This document shows, in pieces, positions 8,362 to 17,701 of a stretch of 64,000 nt of DNA. Position 1 is the stretch's first letter. Every line of letters starts with the position of its first letter. A model generated the notes under the pieces. That model worked only from the letters and a program-made list of their open reading frames with translations. It made no database searches and was not told where the DNA came from. The stretch is taken from assembly GCA_964400285.1 (NCBI GenBank), contig CAYNTK010000009.1, positions 56,417-120,416 of the forward strand. Reading direction: 5' to 3'. This stretch comes from FEN-1279 sp964400285 (GTDB lineage Bacteria; Bacteroidota; Ignavibacteria; Tepidaquicellales; Tepidaquicellaceae). The translations under genes and the position numbers were made by a program.

Positions 8362-9978
8362 TTATTCAAGACCCTGTATTGCCCGAAACAGCTCAAGCCT
8401 TTTTAATTTATCTTCTTTGTTATAAAGATAAAGTTTCTTCATATCTATATAAACAAGTAATGCATCCAACTTCCTTTTTTCTTTTACGGCAATCATTCCA
8501 AGAAGATAATATAAGTCAATATTGCCAGTTCCATAGTCATAAACCATCTCATTTCTAATAAGTGCCTCGGTCAAATACGTTTTAGCTTTTTTCAAATCTT
8601 TGTATTGTTTAAAATATATATCTCCTATTCTTATATATGCATTTATATAATTAGAATCTCTTTTAATTAGCTTATTATATTGTGCAATTGCACTTTTGTA
8701 ATCTTTCAACATTTCGTTTAAATAAGCAATTTGATATCTGATAAAGTTGTCTGTAGTATCGACTTTTAACATCTTCTCATAAAAAGTTAATGCTTTTTTG
8801 TAATCTTTCGATGACGAATATGCTTCTGCAAGGGAGGAAGAAAGCGTGTTCAAAAGACTATCTGAATCAAATCTTTCTCTTATTTTTTTATATAACTCTT
8901 CTGCTTTCTTGAATTTTTCCGTGTAAACATATAATTCCATTAAGCTTTGGTAAACATAAAATGTATCAGGTCTTAAATCGAGACATATATTATAATGCGA
9001 TTCTGCTTTATTCAGGTAAATTTTATTAAGAGAATCCTGTTTAATGTAAAAAGTATCAATTTTTTTCATCGTGTCAATTTGTTTTGAATAAAACCATGTT
9101 GAATAAAGTTTGTTCCTATAGGTATCAGCTAATTTTAAATTTGAGCTGAATAAACTCTGCTGACGTTTTTTCTGATAATCTTCATTATTTTCAAGGTCAG
9201 AAAAATTAATATTTTTTACAATATTATGAAAAGAATTAATTGCAATTGCAAAATTTAGATTTCCATAAAATCCGTATGAATATGTAGTAATGCCAATCAC
9301 TTCCCCTTTGCCGTTAAATAATGCTCCACCGCTATTACCCGGTGATATTGCTGCAGTTATTTGTATTACTTTATCGAAAGTTTTTTCGATTAATGTGTAA
9401 GTTTCTGGGTCGGTAAAGCTTACTTTTTCGTTTTCTCTTAAAGCCGCGACAATACCTTCGGATATTGTATATTCAAAACCAAGAGGACTACCAATTGCAT
9501 ATATACTCTGCCCAACCTTTACTTCGTCTGAATTACCAAATTTAATAAAAGGAAAATTTTTCTTTGTTGAATCAATAATTTTTAAAATTGCGATGTCGTT
9601 TTTCTCCTCTACATAAATTATCTCCGCGTTATAGAAATTGCCATCGCTTGTTTTAACGAAAATACTATCGAATCCTGAAATTACATGGTTGTTTGTTCCG
9701 ACTAAACCGTCTTTTGTAAATATAAATCCACTGCCGCTTAAAAGTATTGTATCTTTATATGTATATGAATAAGATGTATATGAATAATAATCATTAGTAT
9801 GAAACCATATAGATACAAGCGAAGATTTGTTTTGCTGAATTATTTCTTCTGCAGTTAAATCTCCATTTTTCTTCTCTGCTTCGGGAAGTAGTGGTTGTAA
9901 ACTTCTATCTTGAGCACTTAAGAAAGAGGAAAACATTAAAATTAAAAACAAAAAGTAGTTTGTGTATGATTTTTTCAA
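8362..9978 (-). CDS. HtrA/Deg-like secreted serine protease with C-terminal TPR repeats
   Basis: A 538-residue protein with a signal peptide ending near LSAQ22. The trypsin-like S1C domain spans about residues 45-258, with a complete triad: His98 (NNHV), Asp128 (KNDIAIL) and Ser216 (GNSGG). The usual C-terminal PDZ domains are replaced by helical TPR repeats (about 300-520), visible as repeated A..Y...L..Y..A patterns. Protein quality control in the periplasm is the family role. TPRs in place of PDZ suggest different substrate or partner recognition. Confidence 0.9.
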   Translation of the reverse strand: MKKSYTNYFLFLILMFSSFLSAQDRSLQPLLPEAEKKNGDLTAEEIIQQNKSSLVSIWFHTNDYYSYTSYSYTYKDTILLSGSGFIFTKDGLVGTNNHVISGFDSIFVKTSDGNFYNAEIIYVEEKNDIAILKIIDSTKKNFPFIKFGNSDEVKVGQSIYAIGSPLGFEYTISEGIVAALRENEKVSFTDPETYTLIEKTFDKVIQITAAISPGNSGGALFNGKGEVIGITTYSYGFYGNLNFAIAINSFHNIVKNINFSDLENNEDYQKKRQQSLFSSNLKLADTYRNKLYSTWFYSKQIDTMKKIDTFYIKQDSLNKIYLNKAESHYNICLDLRPDTFYVYQSLMELYVYTEKFKKAEELYKKIRERFDSDSLLNTLSSSLAEAYSSSKDYKKALTFYEKMLKVDTTDNFIRYQIAYLNEMLKDYKSAIAQYNKLIKRDSNYINAYIRIGDIYFKQYKDLKKAKTYLTEALIRNEMVYDYGTGNIDLYYLLGMIAVKEKRKLDALLVYIDMKKLYLYNKEDKLKRLELFRAIQGLE

Positions 9979-10044
9979 ATGTTTATCTTATAAATTAATT
10001 TTTAACGGTATCGATGTTTTGTTTTCTCCTAAAAATTATAGTAT

Positions 10045-10851
10045 CTATTTATGTTTCCAAATCGGTTTTCTTTTCTCAACAAAAGCATTCATACCTTCAA
10101 CTTTATCCTCGCTTGCGAAAAGCAAATAAAAATTTTTTCTTTCGAATTCTATACCGCCCTCAATTGTTGTATCAAATGATTTAAGAATACACTCTTTTGC
10201 TAATTGAATAGCAACTGCTGGTTTTGTTGAAATTTCTTTTGCTAAATTAATTGCTTCATCAAGATATGTTTCGTTACTTACAACCCTTGTAATCAGACCA
10301 AGCTCATACATCTCTTTTGCCGAATACATTTTACCAGTCAATATTGCTTCCATTGATTTAGCCTTTCCAATAGCACGTGTTAATCTTTGCGTGCCGCCAG
10401 CACCGGGGATAATACCAAGATTAATTTCCGGTTGTCCGAATTTCGCTCCTTCCGCTGCAACTATCATATCGCAGTTCATTGCAAGCTCATTCCCACCACC
10501 AAGAGCGTAACCGCTGATTGCTGCAATTATTGGTTTTTTTATTTTTCTTATTCTGTCCCATATTGAAAATTTATCCCTAAAATACATTTCTACCGTTGTT
10601 ATTTCTGTCATTTCTTTAATGTCAGAACCCGCAGCGAATGCCTTTTGGTTACCTGTTATTACCATACAACCGATTTCATTATCTAAATCAAAACCTTCCA
10701 AAGCATTTACAACCTCGAATAAAAGTGGAATACTAAGAGCATTTAAGGCATTCGGCCGATTAATCTGTATTAAACCTACCTTTAAACCCTCGATATTTTC
10801 TATCTCTGTTACAATAATAAATTTTGTATCTGTAAAAGATTTTTTGTTCAT
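10045..10851 (-). CDS. Enoyl-CoA hydratase/isomerase (crotonase family)
   Basis: A 268-residue crotonase-fold enzyme that hydrates 2-enoyl-CoA in fatty-acid degradation. Visible motifs are the oxyanion-hole segment AAGSDIKEM, the GYALGGGNELAMNCD block with the first catalytic Glu, and FGQPEINLGIIPGAGG with the second. The frame extends 17 codons upstream to 10902, but that stretch (NVFNLSKLNSF) is not typical of the family, so I place the start at 10851. The gene stands alone; its direct substrate cannot be told from the sequence. Confidence 0.9.
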   Translation of the reverse strand: MNKKSFTDTKFIIVTEIENIEGLKVGLIQINRPNALNALSIPLLFEVVNALEGFDLDNEIGCMVITGNQKAFAAGSDIKEMTEITTVEMYFRDKFSIWDRIRKIKKPIIAAISGYALGGGNELAMNCDMIVAAEGAKFGQPEINLGIIPGAGGTQRLTRAIGKAKSMEAILTGKMYSAKEMYELGLITRVVSNETYLDEAINLAKEISTKPAVAIQLAKECILKSFDTTIEGGIEFERKNFYLLFASEDKVEGMNAFVEKRKPIWKHK

Positions 10852-10901
10852 AATAAAGGAATTAAGTTTTGATAAATTAAAAACATTGTATATTAATAAC
10901 A

Positions 10902-11375
10902 ATGAAAATGAATAAAAGATTACAGTTTTTAACGTTGCTTAACAATTTAATTATAAATAATTTAAGTATATACAGTTTTATGAATGAAGTCTTTTATATT
11001 GTTGCTGGTATTTTAAACTATTTTTCTGATTTAACAGGATTAACTTACGAAGAAGCAAACATAATTGTTTATTTCATCGTTATTCCATTTACATGGTTTG
11101 TTTTAATAGATATTATTTTTAAAAGGCATATTGGAAAATTGTTGTATTTGTATATAACACTTTTTTCACTTTCTTTTTTAATAACTAATAATTTGTTTAC
11201 AAGTTTTTCATTTTGGTTATTTTCCGAATCCGTTAAATTCTTAAGCTCTTTTACTTCCTTAGGTTTGGATTATACGATTATGTCTGTTATGGTATGTGTC
11301 TTTTTAGTGATTTTGGTTTATGCTTTGTTAGTCTTTATAATTTTGGTGAAACGAAAAAAATTTATATTTAATTAA
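10902..11375 (+). CDS. Hydrophobic membrane protein, unknown
   Basis: A 157-residue protein with four probable membrane spans (about 27-45, 53-70, 79-105 and 127-150) and a basic C-terminus (VKRKKFIFN). An internal ATG at 10980 would remove the N-terminal 26 residues and is an equally plausible start. Its stop overlaps the start of the downstream permease by one base, implying coupling. I recognise no family. Confidence 0.6.
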   Translation: MKMNKRLQFLTLLNNLIINNLSIYSFMNEVFYIVAGILNYFSDLTGLTYEEANIIVYFIVIPFTWFVLIDIIFKRHIGKLLYLYITLFSLSFLITNNLFTSFSFWLFSESVKFLSSFTSLGLDYTIMSVMVCVFLVILVYALLVFIILVKRKKFIFN

Positions 11376-12856
11376 TGTATATGAATGAAAAACACACTTT
11401 TAAAAGAGAATTAGGTTTATTTGACTCTACAATGATTGTTGTAGGAAGTATGATAGGTTCTGGTATTTTTATTGTAAGTGCAGACATAGCTCGTACAGTT
11501 AGTTCCCCAGGCTGGCTTTTAGTTGCGTGGGTTGCAACAGGTATAATTACACTCGCTGCAGCTCTCTGCTACGGAGAGCTTGCTGCCATGATGCCGCATG
11601 CAGGTGGTCAGTATGTTTATTTACGTGAATCATGGAATTCACTTACAGGATTTTTATATGGTTGGACGTTATTCCTTGTTATTCAAACGGGAACAATAGC
11701 TGCAGTCGCAGTTGCGTTTGCCAAATATACAGGTGTTCTTATTCCTTGGTTTTCGGAAAAGCATATTTTATTTCAAATCGGTAATTTTAAAATCACAGCC
11801 GCACAGGTACTTGCTATTTTTAGTATTGCTATTCTGACATTTATAAATACCAAAGGAGTAAAACTTGGAAAGTTAGTTCAGAATGGTTTTACCTTTACAA
11901 AGTCTTCTGCTTTAATTTTACTGATTGTACTTGGATTGTCGCTTGGAATAGGTTCGTTTGCGATGAAGATTAACTTTTCAGATTTTTGGACTGCATCTTG
12001 GGTGCATATGAAAGATAACGCCGTGTCTTCAATTGAACCTCTTACTGGATTTTCAATTATCATTGCACTCGTAGTTGCAATGGTAGGTTCAATATTTTCA
12101 AGTGATGCTTGGAATAATATCACATTTACTGCGGGTGAGGTAAAAGATCCTAAAAAAATGATTCCTTTGAGTCTTGTAATTGGAACAGGTATAGTAACGA
12201 TTTTGTATATTGCTGCAAACTTTAGTTACTTATTTGTTTTACCATTAAGAGGTAACCCTCAGGGTTTAAACGCATTCGAAAGAGGAATTCAATTTGCTAC
12301 AAGTGATAGGGTAGCTACGGGAGCAATTGAGGTTTTTCTCGGTGATTCTGCCGCTGTGATTATGGCTGTGCTAATTATGATTTCGACTTTTGGTTGTAAT
12401 AATGGATTAATACTTGCAGGGGCAAGGGTTACTTATGCTATGGCAAGAGATAATTTATTTTTTAAAAGAAGCGGGGAGCTTAACAAACACGGTGTTCCAG
12501 GTGTTGCATTGATTTTTCAGGCTGTTTGGGCAAGTTTATTGTGTTTGTCTGGAACTTATTCGGATTTATTGGATTATGTTGTGTTTGCTGTTCTTGTTTT
12601 TTATATACTTACAATTGCAGGAATTTTTAGGTTAAGAAAATTAATACCTAAAGTAGAGCGCCCGTATAAAACAATTGGATATCCTATATTACCTATCTTG
12701 TATATACTTTTAGCTACGTTTATTTGTATAATTCTATTAATTTACAAACCTCAATATACGTGGCCTGGAGTAGGAATTGTTTTACTTGGAATACCTGTAT
12801 ATTTTATATGGAAAAAGATATCCATTAATAATACTGAAAATTTGATAAAACCTTAA
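11375..12856 (+). CDS. APC-superfamily amino acid permease
   Basis: A 493-residue transporter with about 12 membrane spans. The first helix carries the unwound substrate-binding motif GSMIGSGIFI (about residues 22-31), and helices 2-3 contain the WxxTG pattern and CYGELAAMMP. The C-terminal half has YPxLPxLY-like text common in LAT and serine/threonine exchanger-like members. Substrate is not predictable beyond an amino acid. An alternative ATG two codons downstream exists. It starts inside the stop codon of the small upstream membrane gene. Confidence 0.9.
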   Translation: MYMNEKHTFKRELGLFDSTMIVVGSMIGSGIFIVSADIARTVSSPGWLLVAWVATGIITLAAALCYGELAAMMPHAGGQYVYLRESWNSLTGFLYGWTLFLVIQTGTIAAVAVAFAKYTGVLIPWFSEKHILFQIGNFKITAAQVLAIFSIAILTFINTKGVKLGKLVQNGFTFTKSSALILLIVLGLSLGIGSFAMKINFSDFWTASWVHMKDNAVSSIEPLTGFSIIIALVVAMVGSIFSSDAWNNITFTAGEVKDPKKMIPLSLVIGTGIVTILYIAANFSYLFVLPLRGNPQGLNAFERGIQFATSDRVATGAIEVFLGDSAAVIMAVLIMISTFGCNNGLILAGARVTYAMARDNLFFKRSGELNKHGVPGVALIFQAVWASLLCLSGTYSDLLDYVVFAVLVFYILTIAGIFRLRKLIPKVERPYKTIGYPILPILYILLATFICIILLIYKPQYTWPGVGIVLLGIPVYFIWKKISINNTENLIKP

Positions 12857-12877
12857 AATAAATTTAACATAAATACG

Positions 12878-13357
12878 TTGGATACCCAAACACTAATAAA
12901 AATTATTCAACTTATGCTGGCACCCGCTGTTATGATTAATGCTTGTGGTTTACTGTTATTGGGAATTAATAATAAGTATTCTTCAATGATAAATAGAATT
13001 AGGTTACTAAACGAAGAAAAAAGAAGATATTTCATTAAAATTGAAAATAATACCGAACTTGATTATCTTGAAACATCCAGAATACAAAGTATTCATAAGC
13101 AAATTGATGTATTACTTTATCGAATAAAATTAGTAAGGAATTCAATTTTTTCTATTACAATCGGATTGTTTTTATTTATAATTACATCTTTATTAATTGG
13201 TGTTGAAACTTTTGTCGGAGCATCATTAACTAAATATATTTTTATTACAACTTTTGCACTCGGTATGATTTTGGTTGGCATTGGCTTAATATTTCTTTTA
13301 ACAGATACTTTAAAAGGTTTTAAAATAGTGCAGGTAGAAATTAAAGCAGATGAATAA
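12878..13357 (+). CDS. DUF2721 family membrane protein
   Basis: A 159-residue protein matching the DUF2721 pattern. A first helix with LxxAPAVMINACGLLLLG is followed by NKYSSMINRIRLLNEEKR, a cytoplasmic helical segment (about 35-75), then two further membrane helices. The reading starts with TTG at 12878, 21 bases after the permease; no ATG lies before the first membrane helix. The family has no established function. Confidence 0.82.
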   Translation: MDTQTLIKIIQLMLAPAVMINACGLLLLGINNKYSSMINRIRLLNEEKRRYFIKIENNTELDYLETSRIQSIHKQIDVLLYRIKLVRNSIFSITIGLFLFIITSLLIGVETFVGASLTKYIFITTFALGMILVGIGLIFLLTDTLKGFKIVQVEIKADE

Positions 13358-13366
13358 TAAATTATT

Positions 13367-13372
13367 GGAGGA
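13367..13372 (+). promoter_or_regulatory. Strong Shine-Dalgarno site of the aldo/keto reductase gene
   Basis: GGAGGA at 13367-13372 lies 8 bases before the ATG at 13381. Near-perfect anti-Shine-Dalgarno complementarity is unusual in this window, where most genes have none, and it fixes the start of the downstream gene. Confidence 0.75.
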
Positions 13373-13380
13373 ATTTTTTA

Positions 13381-14811
13381 ATGAACATTTCAAAATTTGG
13401 TTTTGGTTGTTATCGTGTTGATGATAGAGTAGAAGAACACTATAACTCTTTAAGGAAAGCAATTTTAAACGGAATAACGGTCATTGATACTTCTGCTAAC
13501 TATTCTGATGGTCGGAGCGAAATCCTTGTTGGCAACGTTATCTCGGATTTAGTTTCTGAAAATAAAATTAACCGCGAGGATGTTACTATTATTACCAAAG
13601 GTGGATATATACAGGGACAGAATTATAAATTTGCTTATAAAAGAAAACAACAAGGAAATCCATTTAAAGATGTTGTTGAACTTGAAGAAGGTTTATGGCA
13701 CTGTATAAGTCCAGATTTTCTCGAAGACCAAATTAATAGACAGCTTTTTCGTTTAAACCAAAATAATGATTACGGTTATATAGATGTTTACCTTCTTCAT
13801 AACCCAGAGTATTTTCTAAAATGGGCAGAAATTAATGAATATGAAAGTGCTAATACACTTGATGAGTATTATTCAAGAATAAAAAAAGCCTTTGAATTTC
13901 TTGAGGAAAAAGTCGAACAAGGAAAAATAAAATCTTATGGTGTCTCTTCAAATTCATTTCCAAGAAAAATTAGTAAGTTTGATTTTACATCCCTCGGCAA
14001 AATTATTGATTGTGCCAAATTTTTAAAGGATGATAACAATTTTAAATATATAGAATTTCCATTAAACATCATAGAATCAGGAGCGGTTTTTGAAATTAAT
14101 AATTCTGGAATTTCAGTATTAGATTGTGCACAAGGGAATGGTATATTTACACTAATAAACAGACCTCTTAATGCAATTACATCGAAAGGACTGTTTAGAC
14201 TTGCTGATTTTGCTTTTGAAGAAATATCGGAGAGTAAACTTATGAATCAAGTAAAAGTTGTATGTTTAATAGAAGAAGAATTTTCAAATGAAAAATTTAT
14301 GAAATTTAAAATTCCCAAAGAACATTCTACCTCCATCAAATCACTACTAACATTTGGTGAAAAAATAAAAAAATCTGCTTTATCCTTTGTAAATTATGAA
14401 CATTTAACAGATATGATAGAAAACTATTTTTCTCCACGTATAAACTACTTAATCGATTTACTTGAAAGTAAAATATCAGATGATTATACGATACACAATC
14501 TCAAAAATTATTTAAATGAAGTCTATAAGCTTTTTAGTTATTTAAGTAATTATTATAGAATATTTGCAAACAAGAGAAATGAAGTTTTTCATACTATAAT
14601 TAATGATCACTGTGATAAGAAGTATCATGAATTAACATTATCTCAAAAAGCTTTAATGCTTATTAGTTCGATTGATGGAGTAGATTGTGTTTTGGTTGGA
14701 GCACGACAAGAAAAATATGTTGACGAATTAGTCAAAATTATGAGTTTTAATAAGATTGAAAACGCCAAAAATATTCTCGAAATTATACGTAGCGAAATTG
14801 TAAAAATATAA
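13381..14811 (+). CDS. Aldo/keto reductase with a large helical insertion
   Basis: A 476-residue NAD(P)H-dependent oxidoreductase of the TIM-barrel AKR fold. The catalytic tetrad is intact: Asp36, Tyr41 (SANYSDG), Lys73 (ITKGG) and His140 (LLHNPEY). The last barrel strand and cofactor-phosphate region appear only near residue 440 (DCVLVGARQ), because about 170 residues (roughly 260-430) are inserted. Typical family length is about 300. The insert is predicted helical and rich in Lys, Asn and Tyr. Substrate unknown. A strong ribosome-binding site precedes the gene, and a deacetylase-like gene follows after 13 bases. Confidence 0.85.
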   Translation: MNISKFGFGCYRVDDRVEEHYNSLRKAILNGITVIDTSANYSDGRSEILVGNVISDLVSENKINREDVTIITKGGYIQGQNYKFAYKRKQQGNPFKDVVELEEGLWHCISPDFLEDQINRQLFRLNQNNDYGYIDVYLLHNPEYFLKWAEINEYESANTLDEYYSRIKKAFEFLEEKVEQGKIKSYGVSSNSFPRKISKFDFTSLGKIIDCAKFLKDDNNFKYIEFPLNIIESGAVFEINNSGISVLDCAQGNGIFTLINRPLNAITSKGLFRLADFAFEEISESKLMNQVKVVCLIEEEFSNEKFMKFKIPKEHSTSIKSLLTFGEKIKKSALSFVNYEHLTDMIENYFSPRINYLIDLLESKISDDYTIHNLKNYLNEVYKLFSYLSNYYRIFANKRNEVFHTIINDHCDKKYHELTLSQKALMLISSIDGVDCVLVGARQEKYVDELVKIMSFNKIENAKNILEIIRSEIVKI

Positions 14812-14824
14812 TTATGTTATTTTT

Positions 14825-16003
14825 ATGGAAAAACCCCAAAAAATAAAGATTCTAACGATAATTTCTCTTTTAATTTTTGCACTTATTTTAATTTTTCTTA
14901 AGATTAATTCTAAAAACAGAACAGATAGTGCAATTCCTGAAAAAAACATTGAAAAAGAAGAAAAACAAATATCATCGGAAGAAATAAAAAAAATTATTCC
15001 TCACGAAATTGATTCTATTTTGTATTTATACGGAATAAAACCGGAATGGATAAAAAATGTTTCGAATATTACTCAGCTTGAAAAGCAACAAAAAGATAAA
15101 AATAAAAAAATTGATAAAACTCAGAAACAAATTATCAAACAACCTCCGACACAATTAGAAAATCTTATTTTCTTTAAAGAGGTAACTTTACCTAAGGATA
15201 TACCTTTTGCGGAATTGAATCTTGAAATAGTTAATCTTTTAAAATCATATAAACTTTCATCAATATCATTTGAAGACCCAAAGACTTATAATCAACAATT
15301 TAATATTTATTTTACAGTGGATTCTGCAAAAAAATTTATTGCAAAAATAAATTTTCAGTATTCCGATAAAATAAAACGTGAAACAGCCGATATCTGTATT
15401 GTAATGGATAATCTTAATATATATACTCACGTTCAGCTTGAAAAATTATTGTCATCGAACGAAAAATTTTCTGTTATCCTCCCCGATGATATTCATAAAA
15501 TTGATTTACAAACAATGGTAATGGAATCTAAAAAGGATTATCTTGTTTTAGCAGATATTGGAATGCAAGATGATATAGAAGCCACGTTTAGAAGTGATAT
15601 GAAAGAGAAAGACTGGAGAGTAAAAGTTAGAACACTATGTTATGAGTTTGATAAAGCTGCGGGTATTATTTTGAGAAATCCTAAAATGCTTCACAAACTT
15701 GAAATGGAACTTCTCGATGAATTTTCGAAATTTCCCGTAAAAGCATACAGAGATACTATGTTTTATAAATATATATCATCTGAAAAATCGACAAAAAAGA
15801 TTTCAGATTTTTTTAACCTTATTTTATCCCGTGCAAAAAATGGAATTAACAGTCAAATTTACATTGTTAATTTTACAGACGAAGATTTTCAAAATTATTT
15901 ATCGAACTTATATTTTATAAAAAAACGCGGATATAAATTTTTTACTTTCAGTGATATGATGAGACGCAGGTTAAAAGTAGAGACGAAGGAACAAACCCAA
16001 TAA
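14825..16003 (+). CDS. Membrane-anchored protein, possibly divergent polysaccharide deacetylase
   Basis: A 392-residue protein. A single N-terminal membrane anchor (about 10-26) is followed by a charged Lys/Gln-rich linker and a soluble domain from about 120. The stretch ADICIVMDNL near residue 195, followed by FSVILPDD and a later aspartate-rich strand, recalls the NodB-like divergent polysaccharide deacetylase (YibQ) family, but key His residues of that family are not obvious. I therefore treat the family as tentative. It follows the aldo/keto reductase by 13 bases and precedes tadA. Confidence 0.5.
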   Translation: MEKPQKIKILTIISLLIFALILIFLKINSKNRTDSAIPEKNIEKEEKQISSEEIKKIIPHEIDSILYLYGIKPEWIKNVSNITQLEKQQKDKNKKIDKTQKQIIKQPPTQLENLIFFKEVTLPKDIPFAELNLEIVNLLKSYKLSSISFEDPKTYNQQFNIYFTVDSAKKFIAKINFQYSDKIKRETADICIVMDNLNIYTHVQLEKLLSSNEKFSVILPDDIHKIDLQTMVMESKKDYLVLADIGMQDDIEATFRSDMKEKDWRVKVRTLCYEFDKAAGIILRNPKMLHKLEMELLDEFSKFPVKAYRDTMFYKYISSEKSTKKISDFFNLILSRAKNGINSQIYIVNFTDEDFQNYLSNLYFIKKRGYKFFTFSDMMRRRLKVETKEQTQ

Positions 16004-16051
16004 TTTTTTTATTATTATGACTTAATAAAATTTTTAAATTTTGTGAACTTA

Positions 16052-16504
16052 ATGAATACAAACGAAAATTTTATGATGTTTGCTTTACGTGAAGCGGAAA
16101 AAGCATACGAAGAAGGAGAAATTCCTATTGGTTGTGTTATAGTTTTTGAAAATAAAATCATTGCAAAAGCTCATAATCAGGTTGAAACACTTAAAGATTC
16201 TACAGCACACGCCGAAATACTTGCAATCACATCTGCTTCGGCGCATCTGGATTCAAAGGTTTTAAAAGATTGCTCTATGTATGTAACGCTTGAGCCCTGT
16301 TCAATGTGCGCTGGTGCTATTGTTCTCTCCAAACTTGATAATTTATTCTTCGGCGCATTTGATGTAAAAGCTGGCGCCTGTGGAAGTGTAATAAATATTA
16401 CAAATAATAAATCCCTTAATCATCGTGTAAATGTCTTCGGGGGAATTCTTGATACAAAATGTGGGAATATATTGAAAAGTTTTTTTAGAGAGAAGAGGGT
16501 TTAA
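16052..16504 (+). CDS. tadA: tRNA-specific adenosine deaminase TadA
   Basis: A 150-residue zinc deaminase that converts A34 to inosine in tRNA-Arg(ACG). The zinc and catalytic motifs are present: His53-Ala-Glu55 (TAHAEI) and Pro82-Cys83-x2-Cys86 (EPCSMC). The C-terminal FFREKR is typical of TadA. I chose the ATG at 16052 over an in-frame GTG at 16043 because the extra three residues carry no conserved sequence. The last 4 bases overlap the stop of the convergent peptidase gene. Confidence 0.93.
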   Translation: MNTNENFMMFALREAEKAYEEGEIPIGCVIVFENKIIAKAHNQVETLKDSTAHAEILAITSASAHLDSKVLKDCSMYVTLEPCSMCAGAIVLSKLDNLFFGAFDVKAGACGSVINITNNKSLNHRVNVFGGILDTKCGNILKSFFREKRV

Positions 16505-17445
16505 TCTAATTTTACAAGACTTTTTTGTTCCATATATATTCCATTCTTATAAATCCTTATGCAATAAACACCATTTTTTAAGAAGTCAGGACGTATGTAA
16601 AATTTGTGCTCACCATTTTCGAATACCCCTGTTGTTATTTCTGCATTTTTAATTCCAAGAGGGGTTATAAATTCGACTTTTATTAAACTCAAATCGTCTG
16701 AAATAAAATTTATTTCTATTCCGTTTGAGAATTTTTCTGTGTACAAATTTTCACAATAAGGTCTTAGGATATTATTGTTTTGCAAAATCATTTTATTAAG
16801 GGTATCTGATAGTGATTGTATATTAGAATATTTATTCATCTGCCATAGTGTTTCGTCTTGTAAATGTATATGTTTGTTCCCTTTCCCCCCATGCTCGAGG
16901 TAGCGAATTCCGAGCCCTTGAATACTATTTTGAATTATATTTCTATCATATTTTGTATAGTAACTTAAATCAGCTGCAACACCAAGCAAGTGAGGAGAGT
17001 CTTCCACGTTTGACCACCCTCGTTTTTTATATTTGTGCTGTTCTTCTGTTGTTCGCATTGCATCGGATATACGAGGAAGAAATTTTACTTTATTTAAAAG
17101 GTAAAGAAATTTTATAGCAAAAACTGGGTGTATGTAGGTGATTACGTTAGATTTGAAAACCAAAAAAGGTAAACGAAAGTTTAAAAGAGTAAAGTTGTTT
17201 TGTTTACAAGTTATAAAATCATCTCCTGATAATGATATTACTTTGTTTTTTTCTTTTGAAATAATGAAAATAAAATCTGATGACTCTTCCTCATTAAAAT
17301 TTAAATAAGTGCAATAAAGATTTGTATCTGAAAAAGAAATAAAATTTTTTTCTGAAACCGGATAGGGAAATATTACTTTTTGGGTTTGTGATTTTGTGCA
17401 TATTATGTAAGAAAAGAAAATAATAAATAAGATTTTATAATTCAT
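16501..17445 (-). CDS. Secreted M15-like zinc peptidase (D-Ala-D-Ala carboxypeptidase-like)
   Basis: A 314-residue exported protein with a signal peptide (about 1-19). Its centre shows an M15 zinc-site pattern: His152-x6-Asp159 (SPHLLGVAADL), Glu184 (YLEHG) and HxH at 192-194 (KHIHLQ), suggesting peptidoglycan stem-peptide cleavage in the periplasm. The start at 17445 is supported by AAGGGGA just upstream; an in-frame ATG 8 codons earlier lies deeper inside the HPr gene. It overlaps that gene by 11 bases, so the two are coupled. The C-terminal 100 residues look like a beta-sandwich of unknown role. Confidence 0.68.
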   Translation of the reverse strand: MNYKILFIIFFSYIICTKSQTQKVIFPYPVSEKNFISFSDTNLYCTYLNFNEEESSDFIFIISKEKNKVISLSGDDFITCKQNNFTLLNFRLPFLVFKSNVITYIHPVFAIKFLYLLNKVKFLPRISDAMRTTEEQHKYKKRGWSNVEDSPHLLGVAADLSYYTKYDRNIIQNSIQGLGIRYLEHGGKGNKHIHLQDETLWQMNKYSNIQSLSDTLNKMILQNNNILRPYCENLYTEKFSNGIEINFISDDLSLIKVEFITPLGIKNAEITTGVFENGEHKFYIRPDFLKNGVYCIRIYKNGIYMEQKSLVKLD

Positions 17446-17701
17446 CAAATCCCCTTTCAAAAAAATCAATCATTTCCTCTGCGAGTTGTTCTTCATCTGG
17501 TCCATCAAATCTAAGCAGAAGTTTAGAGCCCTGCTCTGCTGCAAGTGTCATTACCCCAATTATACTTTTCCCGTTTACTTCAAAATTATCTTTTGACAAA
17601 AAAAACTCTGCTTTGTATTTTGCAGCAATCTTTACTATTGTAGAAGCAGGCCTTGTATGCATTCCTGCCTTATTTATTATGGTAACCTCTTTTTCAATCA
17701 T
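17435..17701 (-). CDS. ptsH: HPr-family phosphocarrier protein
   Basis: An 88-residue HPr with both phosphorylation sites: His15 in AGMHTRPAS (phosphorylated by enzyme I) and Ser46 in NGKSIIGVMTLAA (target of HPr kinase). No enzyme I, HPr kinase or sugar permease is in the window, so a regulatory or incomplete PTS role is possible. It starts one base after the stop of the polyprenyl synthase gene and overlaps the M15-like peptidase gene. This arrangement suggests one transcript of three genes. Confidence 0.93.
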   Translation of the reverse strand: MIEKEVTIINKAGMHTRPASTIVKIAAKYKAEFFLSKDNFEVNGKSIIGVMTLAAEQGSKLLLRFDGPDEEQLAEEMIDFFERGFDEL

